From: an uncultured Devosia sp.
GTDB lineage: Bacteria; Pseudomonadota; Alphaproteobacteria; Rhizobiales; Devosiaceae
Assembly (NCBI GenBank): GCA_946481445.1
Contig: CAMLOA010000089.1
Span: 1 to 7,127 of the forward strand
Length of the DNA: 7,127 nucleotides
Direction: 5' to 3'
Under the pieces are notes generated by a model, which was not told the DNA's origin, made no database searches, and was given only the letters and a program-made list of their open reading frames with translations. Positions 1 through 4,179 of this stretch are shown here, piece by piece (within the stretch, counting starts at the first letter, position 1; each line of letters begins with the position of its first letter). A program made the translations under genes and the position numbers.

Positions 1-82
1 CGATCTGGCTGAGCGCTGCGGCGAGAGCCTTGTCCTTATCCATCGATCCACCTTCAACGACACGAAGCGGCGCATTGGCCAT
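1..82 (-). CDS. recA: RecA recombinase, N-terminal 27 codons (partial)
   Basis: RecA forms filaments on single-stranded DNA, drives homologous strand exchange and stimulates LexA self-cleavage in the SOS response. Only the N-terminus is in the window; the gene runs off the left edge. The translation begins MANAPLRVVEGG and continues with MDKDKALAAALSQI, which matches the conserved RecA N-terminal helix (K-x-KAL-x-AAL-x-QIE). The ATG at 82-80 is supported by an AAGGAG ribosome binding site at 95-90, seven bases upstream. The call is strengthened by the LexA-type box at 166-180 and by cckA on the same strand a few genes away, a neighbourhood I know from related alphaproteobacteria. The ATPase core lies outside the window, so it cannot be checked here. 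Confidence 0.93.
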   Translation of the reverse strand, partial: MANAPLRVVEGGSMDKDKALAAALSQI

Positions 83-165
83 GAGATGTCTCCTTATTCC
101 ATGCTCTTGGGAGACGCGCAACGCGCCGGCCCGCTGGGTGATGATCCACTATTCGTGCTATATTT

Positions 166-180
166 GTTCTCATCATGTTC
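166..180 (-). promoter_or_regulatory. LexA (SOS) box of recA
   Basis: The plus strand reads GTTCTCATCATGTTC, a perfect GTTC-N7-GTTC direct repeat, the LexA operator established for alphaproteobacteria. It lies about 85-100 bases upstream of the recA start and just downstream of a TTGACA -35 candidate at 192-187. A bound repressor would therefore cover the spacer and -10 region of the recA promoter. The match to the consensus is direct observation; LexA binding is inferred from the known family and the target gene. Confidence 0.88.
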
Positions 181-186
181 CTGTTC

Positions 187-192
187 TGTCAA
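187..192 (-). promoter_or_regulatory. Candidate -35 element of the recA promoter
   Basis: The minus strand reads TTGACA at 192-187, a perfect -35 hexamer preceded by a C, as is common in alphaproteobacteria. No strong -10 follows: at 17-18 bases the sequence is GAACAA/AACAAA (169-163), which overlaps the LexA box, and an AT-rich stretch lies at 158-165. The weak -10 keeps this call tentative, but the position between two LexA-like boxes and upstream of the recA ribosome binding site fits a repressible recA promoter. Confidence 0.5.
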
Positions 193-193
193 G

Positions 194-208
194 GTACATA
201 ATGAGAAC
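194..208 (-). promoter_or_regulatory. Second, inverted and degenerate LexA-like box
   Basis: Read on the minus strand, 208-194 is GTTC-N7-GTAC, one base from the LexA consensus. The wider segment (minus strand 210-193) matches the plus-strand segment 164-181 at 15 of 18 bases. The two boxes thus form an imperfect inverted repeat with an 11-base centre (182-192) that contains the -35 candidate of recA. It may be a second, weaker LexA site, or a relic of duplication of the first. Which of these it is cannot be decided from sequence alone. Confidence 0.55.
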
Positions 209-218
209 ATTTGCACGG

Positions 219-310
219 CAACCGGCCGGTCAGGCCCAGAATCGCTGCGATACGATAAGTATGATTTTTGACTTGCAACCGGCACCGGCTTTGCGCTTTA
301 TGCCAACCGG
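219..310 (+). repeat. Three direct CAACCGG repeats upstream of araD1
   Basis: The heptamer CAACCGG occurs at 219-225, 276-282 and 304-310, all on the plus strand, with start-to-start distances of 57 and 28 bases. The first copy continues into a perfect 10-bp palindrome, ACCGGCCGGT (221-230). The copies sit in the 5' region of the AraD1-type gene, among promoter-like pieces such as TTGACT at 268-273 and TATGAT at 260-265. I could not assemble a convincing -35/-10 pair for this gene. The repeats could be binding sites for a sugar-responsive regulator or chance in GC-rich DNA. Confidence 0.3.
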
Positions 311-348
311 GCCCACACCGACATGAGGCCACCCGCAGGAGCCGCGCC

Positions 349-1341
349 ATGAACCTCATCCAGTATTTCGACCTCAATGGATCGCGTTGCGTCGCGGCCG
401 TCGAGGGCGGCGTCGCCCGCCAGGTCAACGATACGGCCAGCGTCTATGAACTAGCCATTGCGGCGCTGCAGAATCATCAGGGCCTTGCGGGCCTGGTGGC
501 CGCGCGCGGGCTGGGCGAGGTGGTGGACCGCGCCACGCTCCTGGCAGAGGGACGCATGCTGGCGCCGATCGACCATCCCGATCCGGCCCATCTTTATGTG
601 ACCGGCACGGGCCTCACGCATCTGGGTTCCGCGGCCACGCGCGATGCCATGCACAAGGCCAGCGGCAGTAAGCCGGAAGGCGAACTCACCGATTCGATGA
701 AGATGTTCCGCATGGGCCTCGAGGGCGGCAAGCCGAATGACGGCAGCCGGGGCGTGCAGCCGGAATGGTTCTACAAGGGCAATGGCCATACCGTGGTCAA
801 TCCCGGCCACCCCATACCGTCACCCGGCTTCGCGCTGGACGCCGGCGAGGAGCCGGAAATCGCCGGCATCTACGTCATCGACCAGAACGGCCAGCCGCGC
901 CGCCTCGGCTTTGCCCTGGCCAATGAGTTTTCCGACCATGTGACCGAGCGGATCAACTATCTCTACCTGGCCCATTCCAAGCTGCGCGCCTGCGCCATCG
1001 GGCCGGAACTGCGCCTGGGGGACCTGCCCCGCCACATCGAGGGCATGTCGCGTATCTGGCGGGACGGCAAGGTGCTGTGGGAAAAGCCATTCCTCAGTGG
1101 CGAGGACAATATGAGCCACACCATCGGCAATCTCGAATACCACCACTTCAAATACGACCTGTTCCGCAATCCCGGCGACGTGCATGTGCACATGTTCGGC
1201 ACGGCCACGCTGAGCTTTGCCGATGGCATCTCGACGCTCCCCGACGACATCTTCGAGATCGAGGAGCCCCAGTTCGGCACCGCCCTGCGCAACCCGGTTC
1301 GCGTGGAAGCGGAAAAGCCGGTCACCGTCAGCGGCCTGTAG
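349..1341 (+). CDS. araD1: AraD1/GguC-type FAA-hydrolase-like protein (sugar acid catabolism)
   Basis: A 330-residue protein that I recognise as the AraD1/GguC type of the fumarylacetoacetate-hydrolase-like superfamily. Members are associated with pentose and hexose catabolism and are proposed to dehydrate 2-keto-3-deoxy sugar acids such as L-2-keto-3-deoxyarabonate. Visible signature stretches are IDHPDPAHLYVTGTGLTHLG (74-93), DAMHKASG (99-106), LTDSMKMFRMGLEGGKP (113-129), GVQPEWFYKGNG (135-146), GEEPEIAGIYVI (167-178), FALANEFSDHVTE (188-200) and PGDVHVHMFGTATLSFADG (275-293). E168, E170 and D196 are the likely divalent-metal ligands by analogy with FAH enzymes. The ATG at 349 is preferred over one at 268 because AGGAG lies at 337-341 and homology begins at NLIQYF. 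It is divergent from recA, and the aldo/keto reductase two genes downstream fits a sugar-oxidation route. The exact substrate is not determined by the sequence. Confidence 0.85.
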   Translation: MNLIQYFDLNGSRCVAAVEGGVARQVNDTASVYELAIAALQNHQGLAGLVAARGLGEVVDRATLLAEGRMLAPIDHPDPAHLYVTGTGLTHLGSAATRDAMHKASGSKPEGELTDSMKMFRMGLEGGKPNDGSRGVQPEWFYKGNGHTVVNPGHPIPSPGFALDAGEEPEIAGIYVIDQNGQPRRLGFALANEFSDHVTERINYLYLAHSKLRACAIGPELRLGDLPRHIEGMSRIWRDGKVLWEKPFLSGEDNMSHTIGNLEYHHFKYDLFRNPGDVHVHMFGTATLSFADGISTLPDDIFEIEEPQFGTALRNPVRVEAEKPVTVSGL

Positions 1342-1365
1342 CCACCCATTGCTCCATGCGCGCCT

Positions 1366-1379
1366 TTGACGTCGATCAA
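1366..1379 (+). promoter_or_regulatory. FNR/FixK-like box with a correctly spaced -10 element
   Basis: The sequence TTGAC-GTCG-ATCAA differs at one base from the TTGAT-N4-ATCAA box bound by CRP/FNR-family oxygen regulators (FNR, FixK, FnrL); one more T:A pair flanks it on each side. A TAGACT hexamer at 1401-1406 (4 of 6 against TATAAT) lies where a class II activated promoter would need it. A box centred at -41.5 would place the transcription start near 1414, about 19 bases before the ATG at 1433. The sites are observed; regulation by oxygen is inferred. Confidence 0.5.
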
Positions 1380-1404
1380 AGGACGCCTGCTGGTCGGGCC
1401 TAGA

Positions 1405-1426
1405 CTCTCCGGATCGGTCCGGAGAG
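1405..1426 (+). promoter_or_regulatory. Perfect 9-bp palindrome covering the miniprotein's ribosome binding site
   Basis: The arms CTCTCCGGA (1405-1413) and TCCGGAGAG (1418-1426) are perfectly complementary around the four-base loop TCGG. The right arm contains the GGAG ribosome binding site (1421-1424) of the 33-codon gene that starts at 1433. As RNA, the stem would hide that site; as DNA, it would be an operator over the predicted start of transcription. No T tract follows, so it is unlikely to be a terminator for the upstream gene. Confidence 0.55.
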
Positions 1427-1432
1427 CTGACG

Positions 1433-1534
1433 ATGGACATCCTTTGGCTTTATGCGGGATTTGCGCTGGTGCTGTTCGCAATCCTGTCGGGCATCGCCCT
1501 CATCATTCTGGCGGCACGCAAGCGCAAGGAGTAG
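1433..1534 (+). CDS. 33-residue single-pass membrane miniprotein
   Basis: This short frame encodes a hydrophobic helix of about 25 residues (roughly 3-27, WLYAGFALVLFAILSGIALIIL) followed by a strongly basic tail, ARKRKE. The composition predicts a single transmembrane segment with the C-terminus in the cytoplasm by the positive-inside rule. The ATG is eight bases after a GGAG site (1421-1424), and the frame ends in TAG at 1532-1534. I do not recognise the family; it is reminiscent of accessory subunits of membrane complexes (CydX-, CcoQ- or KdpF-like sizes) but lacks a signature I can assign. It stands alone between araD1 and the aldo/keto reductase. The FNR-like box upstream suggests expression when oxygen is low, which is inference. 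The hydrophobic-then-basic pattern together with a ribosome binding site makes a chance frame unlikely but not excluded. Confidence 0.65.
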   Translation: MDILWLYAGFALVLFAILSGIALIILAARKRKE

Positions 1535-1568
1535 CCGGGGCCTGCGGAGCGCCAGCCGCTTTGCCGGC
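1534..1568 (+). other. Nested inverted repeat after the miniprotein gene
   Basis: GCCGG (1534-1538) can pair with CCGGC (1564-1568), and inside it GCGG (1544-1547) with CCGC (1556-1559). The structure begins at the last base of the miniprotein stop codon. It could be a weak transcript end or 3' stabiliser for the short mRNA, but no T tract follows, and GC-rich DNA makes such pairings common. Confidence 0.25.
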
Positions 1569-1600
1569 GCAATCTCGACGGTCTCACCTTTACTCCGGCC

Positions 1601-1616
1601 AACTAACATGTCAGTT
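1601..1616 (+). promoter_or_regulatory. Operator-like palindrome upstream of the aldo/keto reductase
   Basis: AACTAACATGTCAGTT is a 16-bp palindrome with seven of eight base pairs matched and an ACATGT core. It lies 26 bases before the reductase ATG. Its AT-rich make-up stands out from the surrounding GC-rich DNA, and its form resembles operators of GntR-type regulators of sugar acid genes. No regulator of that kind is in the window. A partial -35 match (TTTACT, 1589-1594) lies just upstream, but I see no matching -10. Confidence 0.4.
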
Positions 1617-1642
1617 ATCGCCCAAGCATTTGGGAGGATGAC

Positions 1643-2662
1643 ATGACCGCGCGCCAGTTCGAAAAACGTCGCGTTGCCCAGACGGATCTGGCGATGACCA
1701 CGCTGGGCCTGGGCGGGGCGAGCCTGGCCGGCATCTTCTCGGCCGTCCCGGCCGATCAGGCCCGGGCCACGGTGCGGCATGCGCTCGAACTGGGCATCAA
1801 CTACGTCGATACCGCGCCCCAATACGGCCTGGGGCGCTCCGAGCATCTGGTTGGCGAGGTGGTGCGCGAGGCACGTCCCCGGCCCATCCTGTCCACCAAG
1901 GTGGGGCGGCGCCTCAAGCCGGTTTCGCCAGACCGTCAGGACAAGGGCAACTGGGTCGATCCGCTGCCGTTCGAGCAGGTCTATGACTATTCCTATGACG
2001 GGGTGATGCGCTCCTTCGAGGATAGCCTGCAGCGCCTGGGGCTGGACAGGGTCGACATCCTCTATGTCCACGATATCGGCGTCGCCACCCATGGCGCGGA
2101 GGCCAACAAGCCCCTGTGGGAGCAGCTGGCAACGGGCGGCTACAAGGCACTGCGCGAGCTGCGCGATGGCGGCACCATCAAGGCGATCGGCTTGGGCGTC
2201 AACGAGTGGGAAGTGCTCATGGATGCCTTCGCCCTGGGCGATTGGGATGTGTTCCTGCTCGCCGGGCGCTACACCCTGCTCGAACAGACCGCGCTCGATC
2301 CGTTCATGACGACCTGCATCGAGCGCGGTGCCTCGGTGGTGGTTGGCGGGCCGTTCAATTCCGGCATCCTGGTGGGCGGAGACAAGTTCAACTATGCCAA
2401 GGCGCCCGAGGCCATCGTGGCCAGGGTCAGGGCGATCGATGCGGTCTGCCGGGAGTTCGGAGTTCCCCTCCCCGCCGCCGCGCTGCAGTTTCCGCTGACC
2501 CATCCGGCGGTCTGCAATGTCCTGCCCGGGCCGCGCTCGCCAGCAGAGCTTGACGGCATCCTGGGCTGGTGGGACGTGTCCATCCCCAGCGCATTGTGGA
2601 CCACCCTGGCCGACCGCGGATTGCTGGCGCCCGGCACGCCCATCCCCGGCGGCACCGCTTGA
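1643..2662 (+). CDS. Aldo/keto reductase, probable sugar 1-dehydrogenase type
   Basis: A 339-residue (alpha/beta)8-barrel NAD(P)-dependent oxidoreductase. The catalytic tetrad is visible: D56 in NYVDTAPQYG, Y61, K86 in STKVGRRL and H143 in DILYVHDIG. Other family features are the N-terminal LGLGGASLAGIF (21-32), GLGRSEHLVGE (62-72), the helix SFEDSLQRLGLDRVD (124-138) and the late cofactor-site region NVLPGPRSPAELDG (292-305). The overall form resembles D-threo-aldose/L-fucose 1-dehydrogenases and pyridoxal 4-dehydrogenase rather than general aldehyde reductases. Paired with the AraD1-type gene, oxidation of an aldose such as L-arabinose, L-fucose or D-galactose to its lactone is the most economical reading, but the substrate cannot be read from the sequence. 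GGGAGG (1632-1637) sits five bases before the ATG. The stop codon overlaps the -35 element of the arsR promoter. Confidence 0.88.
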   Translation: MTARQFEKRRVAQTDLAMTTLGLGGASLAGIFSAVPADQARATVRHALELGINYVDTAPQYGLGRSEHLVGEVVREARPRPILSTKVGRRLKPVSPDRQDKGNWVDPLPFEQVYDYSYDGVMRSFEDSLQRLGLDRVDILYVHDIGVATHGAEANKPLWEQLATGGYKALRELRDGGTIKAIGLGVNEWEVLMDAFALGDWDVFLLAGRYTLLEQTALDPFMTTCIERGASVVVGGPFNSGILVGGDKFNYAKAPEAIVARVRAIDAVCREFGVPLPAAALQFPLTHPAVCNVLPGPRSPAELDGILGWWDVSIPSALWTTLADRGLLAPGTPIPGGTA

Positions 2663-2687
2663 CCCGGCGTTCCGGCCTGTTTATTAT
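2659..2687 (+). promoter_or_regulatory. Promoter of the arsR operon
   Basis: TTGACC (2659-2664) and TATTAT (2682-2687), each one base from the sigma-70 consensus, are separated by 17 bases. The -35 hexamer overlaps the TGA stop of the upstream reductase gene. Transcription would begin near 2694, inside the operator-like repeats, leaving a leader of about 26 bases. This is the best promoter match in the window. Confidence 0.65.
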
Positions 2688-2715
2688 AACCTAACGGTTC
2701 TATAACTTACGGGTT
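2685..2715 (+). promoter_or_regulatory. Tandem operator-like repeats for the ArsR regulator
   Basis: Two 15-base segments, TATAACCTAACGGTT (2685-2699) and TATAACTTACGGGTT (2701-2715), match at 12 of 15 bases, with start points 16 bases apart. Each has partial dyad symmetry: AACC-N4-GGTT in the first and TAAC-N6-GTTA in the second. They overlap the -10 element and the likely start of transcription and end four bases before the arsR ATG. That is the usual arrangement for an autorepressing ArsR-family protein. Binding is inferred from position and symmetry. Confidence 0.6.
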
Positions 2716-2719
2716 AATA

Positions 2720-3070
2720 ATGCCGGCTGCGGCCAACCTCGATGCCACTTTCCAGGCGCTGTCCGACCCGACGCGCCGGGCCATCCTGGCGCGGCTGGCG
2801 CAGGGCGAGGCCTCGGTCATGGAACTGGCCGAGCCATTCGCCATGAGCCAACCCGCAATCTCCAAGCACCTCAAGGTGCTGGAAAATGCCGGCCTGATCT
2901 CCCGCGGGCGCGACGCCCAGCGGCGCCCGTGCCGCCTCGAGGCAGCCCCCCTGGCCGAGGCGACCAGCTGGCTGATCGAATATCGCAAATACTGGACCAC
3001 CCAGTTCGAGCGGCTCGATGACCTGCTGGAGGAACTCAAGCGGCTCGAAGCCATGTCCGGCAAGACCTGA
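2720..3070 (+). CDS. ArsR-family winged-helix repressor
   Basis: A 116-residue DNA-binding regulator. The N-terminal helices carry the typical FQALSDPTRRAILARLAQGEASV (11-33). The helix-turn-helix spans about 34-59, with the recognition helix MSQPAISKHLKVLENAGLI (42-60), and the wing follows (61-73). The metal-binding cysteine motif of ArsR/SmtB sensors (ELCVCDL) is absent: the matching stretch is VMELAEPF, and the only cysteine is C71. It therefore belongs to the non-metal subgroup usually encoded next to SRPBCC/AHSA1 proteins, which is what follows here after 10 bases. There is no recognisable ribosome binding site before the ATG at 2720; the preceding bases are operator repeats, so translation may start from a short or leaderless transcript. 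The likely role is repression of its own operon; the signal is unknown. Confidence 0.9.
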   Translation: MPAAANLDATFQALSDPTRRAILARLAQGEASVMELAEPFAMSQPAISKHLKVLENAGLISRGRDAQRRPCRLEAAPLAEATSWLIEYRKYWTTQFERLDDLLEELKRLEAMSGKT

Positions 3071-3080
3071 GGAGACCAGG

Positions 3081-3575
3081 ATGCAATTCGGCGGCCCGCT
3101 GACCATCACCACCCCGACCGACACCCAGATCGTCATCACCCGGCAGTTCGACGCGCCGCGGCACCTGGTCTTCGCCTGTTACACCCAGCCGGCGCTGATC
3201 CGCCGCTGGCTCAACGGCGCCGAGGGCTGGATCATGACCGTGTGCGAGTTCGAGGCCAGGGTCGGCGGCCGGTACCGCTATGAGTGGAAGGCGCCCAGCG
3301 GCTACGTGATGGGCATGGGTGGCGTGGTGCGCGAGATCGATCCTGTGTCCCGCATCGTCAGCGCCGAGCTGTTCGACGAGGACTGGACCGGCGGCGAGAC
3401 CGTGTCCACGCTGACCTTCGATGAGCAGGACGGCCGCACCACCCTGGTCAACACCATAGCCTACGCGTCGCGCGAAGCCCGAGACGGCGCCCTGGCCACG
3501 CCCATGGCGGAAGGCATGGAGTACGGCTTCCGCACCCTTGATGGCCTGCTGGCGGAACTGGCCGCTTCCCCCTAG
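3081..3575 (+). CDS. SRPBCC (AHSA1-like) domain protein
   Basis: A 164-residue protein with the START/Bet v 1-like helix-grip fold, which forms a deep hydrophobic pocket for lipids or small hydrophobic ligands. Family features are the N-terminal strand and helix RQFDAPRHLVFACYTQPALIRRWL (21-44), the strand GGRYRYEW (62-69), the later strands REIDPVSRIVSAELF (84-98) and VSTLTFDEQDGRTTLVNTI (108-126), and the long C-terminal helix MAEGMEYGFRTLDGLLAEL (142-160). The ATG at 3081 is chosen because GAGGAG (3069-3074) overlaps the arsR stop and sits six bases upstream; a longer in-frame start inside arsR would lie before the domain. The pairing with a non-metal ArsR regulator is a widespread gene couple. 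The ligand, and any enzymatic role, are unknown. Confidence 0.88.
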   Translation: MQFGGPLTITTPTDTQIVITRQFDAPRHLVFACYTQPALIRRWLNGAEGWIMTVCEFEARVGGRYRYEWKAPSGYVMGMGGVVREIDPVSRIVSAELFDEDWTGGETVSTLTFDEQDGRTTLVNTIAYASREARDGALATPMAEGMEYGFRTLDGLLAELAASP

Positions 3576-3601
3576 CCTGTGCCTGGCCCGAGGAGGTCTC
3601 G

Positions 3602-3784
3602 ATGAACGATCCCCGCATCTCCGCTACCATCTGTACGCTGGTGGCGCTCTGGCTGGGCTACACTATCTTCTTTGCGGCGGAAGCGCCGAGCCCGCTGCTG
3701 GCCACCATGCAATGGGTGTTCTTCCTGTGCGCAATTGCCGGCGCTGTCGCGGCCATCGTGCGGCTGCTGCGCCAGGGCCGCTAG
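3602..3784 (+). CDS. 60-residue membrane protein, third gene of the arsR operon
   Basis: A small hydrophobic protein with two predicted membrane helices, about residues 6-26 (ISATICTLVALWLGYTIFFAA) and 32-56 (LLATMQWVFFLCAIAGAVAA and on to RLL), joined by a short EAPSP turn and ending in a basic tail, RQGR. Both ends should face the cytoplasm. A strong AGGAGG (3591-3596) stands five bases before the ATG, and the gene follows the SRPBCC stop by 26 bases without a visible terminator, so it probably shares the arsR transcript. I do not recognise the family. It could work with the SRPBCC protein on a lipophilic compound at the membrane, which is inference from position only. Its stop codon is two bases from the stop of the convergent DUF2237 gene. 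Confidence 0.8.
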   Translation: MNDPRISATICTLVALWLGYTIFFAAEAPSPLLATMQWVFFLCAIAGAVAAIVRLLRQGR

Positions 3785-3786
3785 CG

Positions 3787-4179
3787 TCAGTTGAGGTCCA
3801 GCGCATACCCTTTGAGCACCCCGAGCGGCACCAGTCCGAGCACGGCGCGATTGGTCGCGCGCAGGAATACCCGCGGCGCCATGCCGGCCTGGTGCGCCTG
3901 CATCCAGCGCTGGACAACGAGGCACCACCTGTTGCCCGCCACCAGGCCGGGAAACGAATATTGCGGCATGGGCGTCGACAGGTCGTTACCCACCGATTTG
4001 GAATAGGCGAGAAACGCGTCGCTCGCCTCGATGCACACCAGATGCACCGCCGCATTGCCCGGGCCGCAGGCGCAATAGCCGGTGCGGTAGAACCCGGTCA
4101 GCGGATCGTTGGAACAGGGCTGCAGGGGCTCGCCGAGCACATTGAATTCGCCGGCGCCGAATTGCCCCTGCTCGTTCAA
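3787..4179 (-). CDS. DUF2237 family protein
   Basis: A 130-residue cytosolic protein of unknown function that I recognise as DUF2237 from NVLGEPLQPCSNDPLTGFYRTGYC (13-36), GNDLSTPMPQYSFPGL (64-79) and NRWCLVVQRW (83-92). Conserved-looking cysteines are C22, C36, C38, C49 and C86, with H46; their clustering suggests a metal or redox site, but none is established to my knowledge. The start is a TTG at 4179-4177 that overlaps the cckA stop as TTGA. AAGGA (4193-4189), inside the cckA end, lies nine bases upstream, and no ATG or GTG precedes the NVLG core. This implies translational coupling to cckA. The 3' end meets the convergent small membrane gene with two bases between the stops, leaving no room for a separate terminator. 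Confidence 0.87.
   Translation of the reverse strand: MNEQGQFGAGEFNVLGEPLQPCSNDPLTGFYRTGYCACGPGNAAVHLVCIEASDAFLAYSKSVGNDLSTPMPQYSFPGLVAGNRWCLVVQRWMQAHQAGMAPRVFLRATNRAVLGLVPLGVLKGYALDLN

Noticed and set aside
268..348. N-terminal extension of the araD1 frame by 27 codons
   Set aside because: The extra residues (Cys-, His- and Arg-rich) do not resemble the family, which begins near NLIQYF, and the ATG at 349 has AGGAG in front of it.
1342..1432. A terminator for araD1
   Set aside because: The only strong hairpin (1405-1426) has no T tract and overlaps the next gene's ribosome binding site, so a regulatory role is likelier.
1366..1641. A 91-codon plus-strand frame between araD1 and the aldo/keto reductase
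   Set aside because: It covers the FNR-like box and the 33-codon membrane gene in another frame, has no ribosome binding site, and its product looks random.
1400..2503. A 367-codon open frame on the minus strand opposite the aldo/keto reductase
   Set aside because: The plus-strand reductase has an intact catalytic tetrad and a ribosome binding site. The antisense frame has shadow-like composition and no domain.
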